In this document: in pieces, positions 34,540 to 46,609 of the stretch
Position numbering within the stretch: the first letter of the stretch is position 1
Layout of the letters: each line of letters opens with the position of its first letter
Origin: Rhizodiscina lignyota
Lineage: Eukaryota > Ascomycota > Dothideomycetes > Aulographales > Rhizodiscinaceae
NCBI GenBank assembly: GCA_010015805.1
Contig: ML978123.1
Location: forward strand, 1,798,001 to 1,862,000
Direction: 5' to 3'
Length of the DNA stretch: 64,000 bases
Notes under the pieces: model-generated
Database searches by the model: none
Told to the model about the DNA's origin: nothing
Seen by the model: the letters and a program-made list of their open reading frames with translations, nothing else
Program-made: the position numbers and the translations under genes

Positions 34540-35506
34540 ATGCCTGCCGACTTCGAACATGACCGTCTTCTCGTAACCTGCGCTTCTGGAAAGCAGGCAT
34601 CACACCTTCTTCCACATGTGTCTGAAAAATGGAAGAACATTACACTTGCTGTGCACTCGTCAACATCCGAGGAACGACTCAAAAACCAATATCCTACCCG
34701 AGATGTCGTTTCTGGGGACCTCATGGACCCTGCATTCGTGAAACGAATCATGAATGGGGTAACGGCAGTCTTTCATCTCTGCCCTGGTTTCCATCCTCAC
34801 GAGGATATAGTGGGCTATAACATGATCGACGCCGCGGTGGAGGAAGCGAAGAATGGGAGTCTCAAGCATTTCGTGTATTCGTCCGTCCTCTGCTCGCAGC
34901 TTCGGAAGATGATGAATCATGATTGAAGAGATATGTGAGTGCTCACCTAGTTTGAGCCTGTTTAAACCGTCCTAATACACACAGGTCGAGGAATATCTCA
35001 TGGAGTCTGGACTAAAATACACTATCCTTCAACCAACCCACTTCATGGACATGTTTCCGGTTCCTATGCTAGTGCAGCAAAGCAGCCCAATATTTGTTGC
35101 CAATTGGGACCCGTCGATTCCGTTCTCCTTTGTCGCGCTACGAGACCTTGGTGAAGCGGGTGCAAAGGTGCTAATTGAGCGTGAAAAGCACTTCTTCGCT
35201 CAGTACCCGCTTGTGTCTGACGGCCCAACCCCGTATACAGACGTTGTCCGGCACGCATCTGACGCCATTGGAAAAAGCATTAAGCTGGAGCAGAGGCCTT
35301 TTCAAGAGGCCGTCAATTTCATGCTGGACAGATTCTTTGGAGAAGACGTGCCAGTACGGGCAAGAGACGGCATGGAGAGGATGCTTCTGTTTTACAACCG
35401 CCGAGGTCTGGTCGGAAACTCTAATGTCTTGGAGTGGCTGCTTGGGAGGAAACCAACGTCTCATGAGCAGTGGATGAGGTTAGCAGTGGCGGAAGCAAAG
35501 CAATAG
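34540..35506 (+). pseudogene. NmrA-like NAD(P)-binding protein gene with a frameshift
   Basis: It resembles the NmrA/atypical SDR family of NAD(P)-binding proteins (redox sensors or reductases). The first 128 codons read to TGA at 34924-34926, within NHD, where the family usually continues as a Cys-Lys-Arg-Tyr segment. That continuation (KRYVEEYLMESGLKYTILQPTHFMD) is present at once in the next frame, as if one base is missing at about 34925. A normal 50-nt intron (34935-34984, GTGAGT..ACACAG) then leads into an intact second exon, 34985-35506. Without the shift the product would be about 305 residues. The cofactor glycine motif is weak (VTCASGKQAS). It is either a recently lost gene or a sequencing error. 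Confidence 0.75.
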
Positions 35507-36407
35507 CGATACAGCGAGCTCGCGGGCATCAGCTGAAGTTCCAGCTCTTGGACAACAATTATATGTTGCACGACTTAAGCAGTGCAGCTGGAGACACGGC
35601 CTTGGCGAATTGACTAAGTCGGAGAGTTATGATTGAGGTAGCTTCAGCTCTGACTGCAATCACAATTGTACCACAGTTTGATGTGACATTCTCCTCCCTC
35701 GAGCTCCACGAGACCAATGATGCAGGCAGAACTGCTTGCAGCAAGGTGCTCCTTCCTGACTTCTGACCCCACACCAAGCCTCAGCTCTAGACGTCCCATT
35801 TCTCTCCCAACTTTTCTTTTTCAACTGAATCCATCTTATTCCATCTTATTCCATCTGCCTCTCTACAGGCAATGTCCGACTCGATTTTCTGTCAGTGAGA
35901 GTGGCACTGTCCTATAAATAAACCGAGAAATCCCCACAAACCCCGGACTCAGTGCACACACTCGGAAATCCCTGAATCAGCGCGTGTCGAGAGCCGGGTC
36001 CCCAATTTCTCCAAACGCGTCTAAGCACATCCGTCGCGTGGCCCTTCAGCAATAAACTAAAGATTGTGCCGTAGCCATCCGTCCATCAAAAAGTCAAAGG
36101 GGGCCCCCTTCAACCGTGTCACGCTTCGACAACAAAGTCACTCTCTTTCTTTCACTTCTTACTTGCCTTTACCCACCTTCCTTGTGCCCGAGGGAACTCG
36201 CACGTAAATTCCGACACACCTGCAGCCGCACGTCATCCTGCCGGCAACCACCGGCGAGGCATGCAGAGTCGTCTTAACAGCGCAGCATAGGCGAAACAGT
36301 GCCGGCGCGGCTACTTACCTCGGCACCGCTTCAGCGCAACCGCCGAGCGAATATAACTCAAATCACAAGCGCATCTTTTGGGCCTTCTAGGTCCATCAGC
36401 ACTTGGA
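35507..36407. other. intergenic, upstream region of carnitine acetyltransferase
   Basis: Holds a small direct repeat (listed separately) and pyrimidine-rich tracts at 36140-36185. No gene is supported. Confidence 0.5.
35831..35856. repeat. short direct repeat, CCATCTTATT x 2.6
   Basis: Two perfect 10-bp copies and a 6-bp partial third. It lies in non-coding DNA and may be chance or slippage. Confidence 0.7.
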
Positions 36408-38626
36408 ATGCGGCCCATAGTTAATGTTTTGGCCAGAGCTGCTGTTCGGCCTCCATCGAACATTCGTATACAGCGAATGTCCGCAGCCGCCGCAGCAGCA
36501 GTGAGCCAACAGCAGGTATGCGCAAAACAATGCGTCCGGAGCAAAGGAAGCACGAGACTGACATCACCTTCACGTGCAGAACGTCACAATGGCACCGCAA
36601 AATACAAAGACGGGTTCCTCAAGCACGCCCGCAGGTATGTCGGCTGTTAAAAATTTGTAGAGGGAAATCGCTGTGATATATGCGAAATGGGAGCGCACCA
36701 AGCTGACTCGAAGTTGCGATTCCCAGGCTATAAAGAAGACCACTCCAAAGGCCCCATGCTCCGCTTCGAGGATTCGCTTCCCCGACTCCCTGTTCCTACT
36801 CTCGAAGAAACCGCGAAGAGATACCTCAAATCGCTCCATCCACTCCTCAGCAAGTCCGAGTTCCAGCACAGCACAAGCATCGTGCAAGAATTCTTGCAAT
36901 CGGGCGGCCAAGGCGAGACCTTACAAACGCGTCTACTAGCGAGGCGAGAGGATCCAAATGTCAAGAACTGGATCATTGACTGGTGGAATGACGCTGCGTA
37001 CCTGGGCTACCGCGACCCTGTCATCCCATACGTAAGCTACTTCTACTCGCACCGCGATGACAGGAAACGCCGCGATCCCGCCAAGAGAGCGGCGGCCATC
37101 TCGACTGCGGTTCTAGCTTTCAAGAAGCAGGTTGATGAGGGCACCCTCGAGCCAGAGTACATGCGCAAGCTGCCGATTGCAATGAACAGCTACGAGTACA
37201 TGTTCAACTGCTGCAGAATACCGAAAAAACCCTCCGACGTCCCGAAGAAGTATGGCTATAAGGAGAGTGCGCATATAGTGGTCATTAGGAAGAATCAATT
37301 CTTCAAGGTCATGCACGATGTGGGCGGAAGGCAACTGAATACATCAGAGCTGGAACATCAGTTCCGGAGAGTATACGAAAAAGCTGAGCATAGTACACCC
37401 ATCGGCATACTCACCAGCCAGAACCGCGACCAGTGGGCAGATGTAAGTCCCGAGAGTAACCAGAAATGAGAACAACAAGCGGAAGCTAACTCGACTTTAA
37501 AGGCCCGTGAAAGACTCCTCGCCGCGAACCCTGCCAACGCCACTTCCCTTGAAACCATTGAATCCGCCTCCTTCATTGTCTGCCTGGACGACGCCTCCCC
37601 AATCACCCTCGAAGAGCGTGCACATCAATACTGGCACGGCAATGGCAGCAACCGCTGGTTTGACAAGCCGCTCCAGTTCATTGTTAACGACAACGGCACG
37701 TCCGGCTTCATGGGTGAACACAGCATGATGGACGGCACGCCCACCCACCGCCTTAACGACACTGCATGCATGCTCATCGCGAGGAACGCTCTGCCCTTCG
37801 ACGACCCTAACATCCGCTCCAACCTCCCAGACCCATCGCCCATCAAGTTCACCATCAATGCCGACGTACAACTGGATCTCGATGCCGCCCGTCAGCATTT
37901 CGAGCGCCAAATTGGAGCGCATGAACTGAAAGTGCAAGCATACCAAGGCTATGGAAAGGGCTTGATCAAGAAGTTCAAGTGCAGCCCAGACGCTTACGTG
38001 CAGATGGTTATCCAACTGGCATACCACAAGATGTACGGCAAGAACCGCCCCACATACGAATCGGCCGCAACTCGTCGCTTCCAGATGGGACGAACGGAGA
38101 CTACTCGCACGGTTTCGGACGAAAGTGTGGCCTTCTGTGATGCCATGGCTGCTGATGCTGACCCGCAATCCATTGTAAACTTGTTCAGAAAGGCACTTGA
38201 TGCGCACGTGAAGTACATCAACGATGCTAGTGACGGAAGAGGTGTCGACAGGCACTTGTTCGGATTGAAGAAGTGCCTGAAGGAGGGCGAGAAGACTCCC
38301 GCCATCTTCGAAGACCCAGCGTTCAGCTACAGCAGTTCATGGTATCTCTCCACCAGTCAGTTGAGCAGCGAGTATTTCAACGGATATGGATGGAGTCAGG
38401 TCATCGACGAAGGTTTCGGGTGAGTTCCCTTTAGAATCAATATGAGAATGTGTGGCTGACGAATTGTTGTAGCATCGCGTACATGATCAACGAGAACAGC
38501 ATACAGTTCAACATTGTGTGCAAGGGTCTCGGTGCTGAGCGCATGTCGTTCTACCTCAACGAGGCGGCAGGTGATATTCGGGATATCATGATGCCAACAT
38601 TGGAGCCGCCAAAGGCGAAGATGTAA
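36408..38626 (+). CDS. CAT2: carnitine O-acetyltransferase, mitochondrial and peroxisomal
   Basis: Transfers acetyl groups between CoA and carnitine, allowing acetyl units to cross organelle membranes. Five exons: 36408-36515, 36580-36634, 36727-37442, 37503-38419 and 38473-38626, giving 649 residues. The N-terminus (MRPIVNVLARAAVRPPSNIR) is an Arg-rich mitochondrial signal. The second exon offers Met40 (NVTMAPQNT) as an internal start that would drop it. The last residues, PPKAKM, are a type-1 peroxisomal signal. The choline/carnitine acyltransferase motif GEHSMMDGTP holds catalytic His366. Two products for two organelles from one gene is known for yeast Cat2 and Aspergillus AcuJ; here it is inferred from these signals. 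Confidence 0.93.
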
Positions 38627-38913
38627 GGCGGAGAGAGATTTATTTCATTTGTTTGAGTGACTGGGTATGATGAGGAATAGGGGAGGACGACAGAAGAGAT
38701 CGGGGCTCGCTGCCATTCATGCATTTCATTTCTTCAGCGTCTGGACGACAGTTCATTTATTTTCTTTGCATCGTCCGACATTGTCACATTTCGTAATTGC
38801 CTTTTCACAGTCCTCGCATTATAGAAGCGTCGGTGGGGTTCGTAAGGCCGCTGAGACTGCCATTGGCGTATTATACACTTCGTAATCATCGCATTTAGTC
38901 TCGGATCGAGCAA

Positions 38914-40416
38914 TCAAAAGCTATCATCAAGTGCCTCATTCCTCCTCACGACACTTGGACTGTCCTCATCTTGTATGTGCAATTCCTGTGAATCCGTGAT
39001 ATCGCCTCCAGCGGTGAGCAATAAGTCCTCGACAATCCGCTTGCTCGCTTCCCTCGCTGTGGTTCATAATCAGCTACCTTTAACCAGTCGCTTACGTCGG
39101 TAATGCACTTACCAGGCGTCTGCAGTATCCTGCTCTGCGGAATATGAAACTGCATTGTCTTCGGCGGACTAAAGCCGAGGTCATTCGTGTCGTCTTCCGA
39201 GTCGGATTCGAACGCTGCTCTGCTCCTCATCGTAGTAGTGCCGAAAATATCCCTTGTTCGCTGTTCCCCTGCGGCTGCACCACCGTCGGTGTCTAACGAC
39301 TTCCTCGCCCTCCTTTTATAACTGGGTGTCTGCACGCTCACTCCCGGCGTCCTGGCCTTCGCCGGCGAGAATAAGTCCGCACGCAGCTGCGGCGCTGGGA
39401 CGTCCGGCGAAGACATAGGAGAGGAGTCGAGGAAGCGCGCCGCACCTGTGCGTGTCGTCGTTGCGGGCGTCGTGCCCATCGCGCTTTTTGCATGTTGTGT
39501 GGTCTTGCGCGCCGTGTGTGGCGTCGCTGCTATGCGGTAGTTCTTATCCAGCACACGATGTAGCAGCACATCGTTGTTCTGCTTCCGGCCGTCGTTTTGC
39601 GCCGTTGATGCGGACATAGCGAAGGGAGAGGAGTCGGGCGACATGGTCATGTCTGGGAGTGTGGACTGCGCTTTGCCGGGGGTTACAGGGTCAATGGCGA
39701 TCGTGGTGGTTGGAGGAGCGGCGGGTGGGGAGGATGAGCCTTGAATCTCGCGCTTCAGGCTCTCGTAGGGAGAAGGGTAGTCCGCGATTGTAGCTGTTGT
39801 GGTTGGAGGTTTGGATGGAAATTTGGCTTTCGCTTTTGCTCTTGTGGTAGGAGGCTCGCGAGGAGTACTGGATGCATGGACTGATGGGGATGTCAATAGC
39901 GACTCGTCAATGTCCTGAAGATCGTGCTCTTCGCCATCTGATCGGTATTTGTCGGTCGTCATAGTATCGTCCACGGGTGTCGTGGTTCGGCTACCAAACG
40001 CAGAGGAGCCGGCGTTCGTGTGATCCGCATACGTCGCATCATCGTCAATTGCAGCTTCTTCATAGCCGGATAGCGAGACGTTTGCGCTGGCTTCGAAGAA
40101 CTGTTTCCAGAACTGTATGCGCAGTTAGCACCTCGGTAGGACAACCCACTAGGAAGAATCCAACCTTTGAACCCTCCCATACTGCCTCCGAATGTTTCGC
40201 ATATTGTTCAACAACAGGGAGGATGCTCGTCGTAACAATTCGGTGGGCGCGACTGAAGTTGTGATCAATCTCTACATTTCCATAGTTAGCAAAATGTAAG
40301 TAGCAAGCCTCAGAAAGAAGCACACCTTGTAGAGTCAGAGTGATAGATTGCTCCAGCTTCTCCAGCTCCTCGGTGAGGGTTAAATTACGCGCTGCTGCAG
40401 CGCTTTGTCGCGACAT
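38914..40416 (-). CDS. ASK1: DASH complex subunit Ask1
   Basis: A component of the DASH/Dam1 ring that couples kinetochores to spindle microtubules. Four exons: 40326-40416, 40165-40271, 39113-40112 and 38914-39056, giving 446 residues. The conserved Ask1 domain is at the N-terminus (LTLTEELEKLEQSITLTLQE and IDHNFSRAHRIVTTSILPVV, then FWKQFFEASANVSLSGYEE). A long Ser/Thr/Pro-rich middle has many SP and TP sites, likely kinase targets. The C-terminus has the conserved TPAREASKRIVEDLL segment, which only appears after removing the last 56-nt intron. A second in-frame ATG at 40452 would add 12 residues; the shorter start matches the family. Confidence 0.92.
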
Positions 40417-41062
40417 TGTAGCGGATTTGCGGTTGTGTATGTTCCAATTCATCTAGCGTTGGTGGGAGACGCGAAGTCGCAGTTGGACGCGTTCAACATG
40501 ACTAAGCAGGGAAGTTCCCTCAAATGTTTAAATCTCTCGTGCTCTCCACTCTACATCCGTTACCTCGAACTTACACTAAGGGACCGACCGCAGTCAAGTG
40601 TCTGACAACTGACCTTCTTTTTCCCGGCCCATCATTCGTGAACACCCCATCTCATAGATGGGTAGCTAAGTACAGTAGTCAACACACCGTTCACAACTAC
40701 GTGACCCCGTCACCGTCAAAGAAGTCGGCAGTTTCGATTCCTCCGTCAAGTCTGGCCGTCGAATTCGTTTTCTCTGTAATCAGTTTCATGTGTCTCGCAA
40801 GTTCCATGTTGCATCTGAAGATGCGTGAACGCTTCGACTTCAGGGTCCTTGACCTATGGCACCCGTTCAATTACAAAGAGCCAGATGAGCCAGAATAGAG
40901 CATATACCGCTCGCTCGCACAACACCATGACCGTTTCCCCAGTTTCTTTTCTCGGTTTTTATATGCGTAAAATGATTTTGCGAGCGTCGTTGTTTTGCGT
41001 CTAATTTCGCTTGTGCAGCTTGTTTGAAGCAGTATCGTTGATTCAATACAAATGCCTGATAC
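40417..41062. other. intergenic, divergent upstream regions
   Basis: Between ASK1 and the unknown + gene. A 124-codon frame at 40524-40898 is open but has no recognisable features and is not called. Confidence 0.45.
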
Positions 41063-43017
41063 ATGCAATCGGCAACTACTCGCTCGCTGCCATCTAGCTT
41101 TTCATCTTCTCCAGTAGAGCCACCCTCTTATCCGATTTTCCCTTCGGAGGCCATGGCTACTTCGTCAGCAGATGCCTCATCTCCTTGTAATGCTCCGTCA
41201 CACCAATCATGTACTTCATGTTCTCGGATAATTTGTTCTTCTTCTCACCAACCGCTCGGAAGGCGTAGTTCTTTCTCCAATCTCCCAGGTGCAGTAATGA
41301 GCCCAAGAGCCGGAAGTCTTCCAGTAATCATCAAGAAAGCCCGTAGCAAATCCGCTGCTGCAAACTTCAAGAGGACCTTGCCAACGATCCCTGAACGTGT
41401 ATCCAGGGAGGCGTCACCTGGCGAGACGAGGGCACTAACTCCTGGTGCTAACTTCACGACACATCATTCTAAGCCTATACACCCCGTCCCGCAGATTCTC
41501 GAGGCGGATTCGTCAAACTCACCGAGCGATGGTGGCGTTTTCCCCTCTCTCCAAATGAAATGGATACGAGCAGTCTAGAATCCATTTCCAGCCCGCCTAC
41601 CAAGGCCACAATCCAACTGGAGACGGCGACCTCATCAGACTCGTGGGCGGCCACAAGCTTCAGCTCCCAAGCGTCACCATCACCGGGCACGAAATCTGCC
41701 ACACAGCGGTCCCGGCCAGATCCATCTCGGCCGCGTTCATTGCGGAAGTGGCAGGAGCTGGCGAGAAACAAAAATCCTCAAATAGCCTTATCTTGGCCTA
41801 GTTCGAATGATGCGCCAGCTGGAAATGGCGAAAGAGTGGTACATTGGGCACAGAACAGACTTTCCGCGCGATCATCCGTGAGAAGGCGGACAACAGGAAG
41901 GGGACTGGGAAGCGCGATATTTGCTCCCTGGGAGCGGCGGTGGGTAAGGAAAGGCGGTGTGCTAGATACAGCAGAGGGCAGGATTCCTCTAATCAGACAC
42001 GATAGCGCCGCTTCTCCGGGCTGGTTGAGTCAGAGCAAGGCGGTCATTGTCACAACTACCGCAGGCAACACGTACAGAATTCACTCAAGTCCAAGAAGGA
42101 GCAGCCTTGCGGAAGAAGTGGAGGAGTGGAAAGGCACACATGGTGCCGGATGGCGAGAGTTACTATGGGACAACGATTCCACGGCAGGTGAGTGCAATAT
42201 GGCTCGAAGCAGGAGTCTGGAAATGCTGCAGCATCACCTTGGCCCTGAATGGGATGATTTGCACCGGAAGCAGGACGAATGCGCATCGCTACGACCCAGG
42301 AAGTATGGTTGGCGGGAAAGCTCAGTCTACGAAGCAGAGTGCGACGACTTCCAGGAGGTGCTCCTGGAGCTGAGACGTGCTGGAGCAATGCCACCGCAGA
42401 GAGCACGTGGTGGCCTTTTCACACACGGCTCTTGGGATGAAGACATGACGCATTTCAGGAAGGTTACGTCCCCTGAGTCCAAGAGGGTGATGATACCATT
42501 ATTCTGGGGGGATTTCGGACGAACCTTGATTGACCCTGTCCGCTTGTGGGTCTCAGGTCATTGCCGTCGCAGTGTTGTTCATGAGGAAAACGACGGCGAT
42601 GAAGCATTCATCTTCAACATTCCACTGTTTCAGTGCCAGAGCCAAAGCAGCCATTCGGCTTATGGTTCCATTGATCCACTATCGCTATCCAGTACTCTAG
42701 CAATGAGCGACGATGGGCATCTTCAAGGAGACGGCACTCCGAGATACCTTAGAGACTGTTTCGAGCCATATCTTGTTGGTGTGCGCAGATTTATTAAATG
42801 GACAAGTGACAGTGCAGCGCATATTGTCAGGGGAGCTTGGGAGAAGATGTCGTTTTCAACCTACAAGTGGGAGGATATGGAAGATGTACAGGCAATCTCA
42901 TGGCAGAACCGACCTTTGCCTGAAGGAGCCAGTTATCGGTGGGTCAGGATTCCGGGGCAAGGATGGAGATTCGAAGAGTTTATTCACGATGTGTACGATG
43001 CGTGGAATCCGGATTAG
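41063..43017 (+). CDS. unknown protein, two exons (splice site approximate)
   Basis: The second exon is a long intact frame ending at 43017, coding 485 residues from the Met at 41560. The frame extends upstream as LTERWWRFPLSPNEMD without a start, so a 5' exon is needed. A Ser-rich frame from ATG 41063 (FSSSPVEPPSYP...FKRTLPTIPE) supplies it. A donor at 41397 (GTGTAT) and an acceptor at 41473 (CTAAG) or 41494 (CGCAG) both keep phase. The N-terminal half is low complexity with Arg/Ser motifs. The C-terminal half is Trp-rich and folded in appearance (FAPWERRWVRKGGVLDT, VRIPGQGWRFEEFIHDVYDAW). I do not recognise the family. Confidence 0.6.
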
Positions 43018-43263
43018 CAGAAGGTCAAATATAGAATGAGGTTTGGCTTTCGGAGCGCAGAAGCATGGCTTGGGATCTATCTTCTAATAAAATCTACCTT
43101 CTGTTACGCCCTCCAGTGAGTAGTTGCTGGACGACTGCCAACTCTCAAGAAAACCCAGCATAAGGTGAAGAATACTTCTGCTCAAGAGCAAACTTATTGT
43201 GCAAGGACCAAGGTGTGCAATATCTTTGGCATCGCTTGAACGCTGAAACAAGCATCATGATAA

Positions 43264-44259
43264 CTACATTCCGGGACTTGTGGGGACAGGGATTCTCCGA
43301 TGCATACGAGATATGATCTCCACATAATTAACCTCATTCTCCTCTGTGATGATTCCGTGCCGAACAAAGAAATCGATCATGACGAGGTTGCAATTTGGCT
43401 TGAACTCGCCTCTGGACATGGCCTGTACGGTCTCTTCGAGACTCATAAGTGTGAAGTTGGCGACCTCTTCGTCGTTCGGTTTTGGAACCACGTCCTCTGG
43501 AAGCTCCAAATCAAAGACGTAGAGCATGTCAGGACGGACCAGCCCACTCTTTCTATTTCTGGTCATATACGTCAGGACACCAACAGGTTTAGCCTTCTCA
43601 CGCACGAGGTCGGCAGGTAGAGATGCCTCCTCGTCGGCTTCTTCAACGATACATTGGAACGGCGAGTGCGTAGCTTTGACTCCGCCGGCAACCGTCGAGT
43701 CGAGCATATCGGGATAAGTGAACAGATGTGGGGCGCGTCTTGGAATCCAGAATTTCAGCTCACCATTTGCGGCTCGTGTATAAGCGGTCATATGAGCACC
43801 ACGGGTAGCAATACCGAATAGTGAAGCGGTGAATCGTTCGATATGGATGGTTTGTTTGGCCCCGATGATTTTATAAGGCTCACTGTGCATTCCGTGGAGG
43901 TTTGGAAACAGATCTTGGTCGACTGCTGTATCAATTGTCTTCTGCAAGGCTCCGGCGAAGAGCTGAGCAGTATCCTCGACAGAGTTGCCGTCGAGAGGGT
44001 CTACGAATTGGACAAATTTCAGCCGGTGATCGACTTTGAAGCCCGAACTCCAGGGCATCTTTCCAACGGTCTCAGGTAGCATGAATCCATGCGGGCGTTT
44101 ATCTCCTGGAAGAAAGAATTTGTAAAGGTCGTTGAAGAAGTCAGGGTTGTAGGGTACGCTTGGAGATGATGTTAGCGGATGCGTATGATACGGAACGGAA
44201 GTGACCAACTTGTCGACCTCGTCTACTAATTTAAGATAGTCTACCTTCGTGGCTAACAT
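43264..44259 (-). CDS. Nudix hydrolase with DUF4743, thiamine pyrophosphokinase-related
   Basis: Single exon, 331 residues. The N-terminal half (DFFNDLYKFFLPGDKRPHGF, LPETVGKMPWSSGFKVD) matches the DUF4743 region found in fungal Nudix proteins related to the N-terminus of Tnr3. The Nudix region is WIPRRAPHLFTYPDMLD then AGGVKATHSPFQCIVEEADE. The box is degenerate: the first Glu of the consensus is Ser, the Arg before the catalytic Glu is Glu and the last Gly is Ser, while the EEADEE core is kept. Related enzymes hydrolyse oxidised thiamine diphosphates, a possible role here. It is followed on the same strand by P450 and ferric reductase genes, 0.7 kb apart each. Confidence 0.85.
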   Translation of the reverse strand: MLATKVDYLKLVDEVDKLVTSVPYHTHPLTSSPSVPYNPDFFNDLYKFFLPGDKRPHGFMLPETVGKMPWSSGFKVDHRLKFVQFVDPLDGNSVEDTAQLFAGALQKTIDTAVDQDLFPNLHGMHSEPYKIIGAKQTIHIERFTASLFGIATRGAHMTAYTRAANGELKFWIPRRAPHLFTYPDMLDSTVAGGVKATHSPFQCIVEEADEEASLPADLVREKAKPVGVLTYMTRNRKSGLVRPDMLYVFDLELPEDVVPKPNDEEVANFTLMSLEETVQAMSRGEFKPNCNLVMIDFFVRHGIITEENEVNYVEIISRMHRRIPVPTSPGM

Positions 44260-44962
44260 GTTGAGGCAGCCTCCACGTGATACGTGGGTGGACTACGAAC
44301 GCGGCAGTTTGTGGCTGGTAAGATCAAGCTCAAGGATTCAGACACTCGGGAAATATCTAGGACGAACGGAAATTTGAGTGGGTCTGTAACTCTAATTTCT
44401 GGGACCTCGGCCCGCTGTGCCCGGAGCCTGGAGCTTTCTGTCACTGAACATGAACCTGTGTTGACCAAGAACAATATTCGAAGTCGTCCATGTGTGGACT
44501 CGGAAGCACACTCGTGTATGTGTTGGAGCAGCTTAAGTTTGGCGAGCGCGAAATTGAAAATACAATCCGAAATTGCAAGTCCTAAAGTGAACAACCTTCA
44601 TCTAGTGGACCAAGATAGGTATTCAACGTCTGTAGAAGCTCCTCAATCGCTACAACACACTTTGCCGAAACACAAAGACGTAGATAAAGGGTTGAAAAGG
44701 AAAGCTTACATAGCTATGTGCGAGTAACATATTTGAACATGCGCAAAATCTCTTTGAGTGTTGTGGCATTAGTATCCCAAATACAATCATATTCCGCTCA
44801 CTACAAGTTCTTGCTGTTCCGGAGCCTGTCCAGACAGTTATAGGCTTGATTATCATGGTGTGGTGTTTTGCAGCTACAAGATGACGGAAAGTTCGTAATG
44901 CCTTGCGTTGCTCTTCTATGTCCAAATCGCTTTTATATATCGATTGCAGCTTGCACTTTAAA
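44260..44962. other. intergenic between the Nudix and P450 genes
   Basis: Holds the Nudix promoter and the P450 3' region. A 147-codon + frame at 44284-44727 looks random and is not called. Confidence 0.5.
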
Positions 44963-46609
44963 TTAAACAGATTGCAGTGGCCTCCTTGGCCTGAATTTCG
45001 CATTGAAGTCAATCTGGCGAACAAACCACGCATTGTGCGTCTTCCATGGCCGATCAGGGTGTTCAAGGTCCACCTCAAACCTTCTAAGGAAACTCGGGAC
45101 AAGCTTGTAGACCTCCATCAAGGAGATGTTCTTCCCTATGCACGTTCTGGCGCCTCTGTGGTCAATGGTCAGTGTCAAGTTCGTTAGAAAGGGCATATGG
45201 ATGTCTGATGCTTACGCGCCAAATTGAAACATAGTTCCCTTCATATCACGCAGTTGCGCCTCGCTCGCCTCCAGCCATCGCTCAGGTCGGTAGACATCCA
45301 CATCTTCACCAAAGATCTCCGGGCGGCGATGCAATACCCATGCATTGCATCCCACAATGGTGCCTGCGGGGATGTGCTCTCCCAGTATGTCAATGCCGCC
45401 CTTCGGAACAACACGTTCGAGGCATAGTCCGGCAGCAGGATGCATCCTGAACGATTCTTGGATGACAGCGTCTAGATACGGCAACTTTTGGGTCTCAGCC
45501 CAGGAGACGCCCAAGTTATCGCGTGGCGCGATAGTGCCATCCTGTGCGGCAGTGTCCAGCTCCGCCATCAATTTTCGATAGACCCGTGGGTGCTTGAGGA
45601 TGTAGTAGAAAATGGCAGAAAGAGAAATCGCAGTGGTTTCGCTGCCCGCAAAGACCATGCTCACCGTCGAGGCAAGCACTTGCATGTCCGTCATGAATTC
45701 CGGATTTTCATGTTGCGCGTTCACAAACTTTGAGAGTAAGTCTGTGCCCTTCTTGTCCCTTCCTGGAGAGTCTTTCAGGCCATTGGCTCGTATCTTGGCC
45801 ATCTCAGGCTCCCGTTCAGCGCTTCGCGCCTGAGCAAATGCCGTCACCGGAAATACCGTGTTGGACAATCCGAGCCGCTGACAATAAAGTCTGATAGGAT
45901 TCTTCTCGAGCAGGAGATCCAGGACAGGCATTTGTCCGATCGGTCCAGCATAGCTCAAGAACCTGTCGATGAAAGCAATAATACCGTCGACATCCTCGTT
46001 CCGTTCAACGAACCCGAGTCGCTTGGCCCACGTAATTTCACCGATGACATCGAAGGCATAGTACTGCAGCCATTTGTTGAACTTGCAGCTCTCGCCCGTA
46101 TTGGCAAAGAGCTTCTGCGTCTGGGAGAGAAATGCGTCCATGGTGCTATCAATGAGCGGCTCGTAGGAAACCAGCGATGTCATCGCAAAGGCTGAATTGA
46201 CGCATCGTCGGTAGCGGGCGTGATAAGCCTCGTTTAGAGTCGAGAAGAGAGATTGCACACGCCTGCCCTTCGAGACAGCATTTTGGACGGGGTAGAAGTC
46301 GGACTTCGTGAAGCCCTTGTTCAAGCCATATATAATTTTAATAGCCTTGGGGTCCGCGAATGATAGGCAATCCGGGCCAAGTCGTACAATGTCTCCGTAC
46401 TTGCGGTGGAGATTGATATGCGTATATTCCGTCCTGCGACCTAGGTTGTCGAAGAAGCGCCACCAGTTCGTATATGCCGCTATCGAAGGTCCAGGATACT
46501 TGTTAAGCCCGCCGTGAAATTTGTTGTACAGAAGCCATGATACCAGGAACAGAGGTAGGAGGACTGGATAATAGACCTTGAGGACCGCGAGCAGTGACGG
46601 GAGTAGCAT
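44963..46609 (-). CDS. cytochrome P450 monooxygenase
   Basis: A heme monooxygenase anchored in the ER by its N-terminal hydrophobic segment (about residues 10-30). Exons are 45216-46609 and 44963-45155, giving 528 residues. The 60-nt intron falls inside the heme loop, and its removal makes FQFGAGARTCIGKN with heme-ligand Cys470. Other marks are the proline-rich hinge (KYPGPSIAAYTNWW), I-helix FAGSETTA, the ExxR motif ESFRMHP and PERW. The overall style is like the pisatin demethylase / benzoate hydroxylase-type fungal P450s; the substrate is not predictable. It needs a P450 reductase, none of which is nearby. A palindrome lies 125-150 bp upstream. Confidence 0.9.

Noticed and set aside
44284-44727. 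147-codon plus-strand frame between Nudix and P450
   Set aside because: No family features and random-looking composition; lies across the Nudix promoter.
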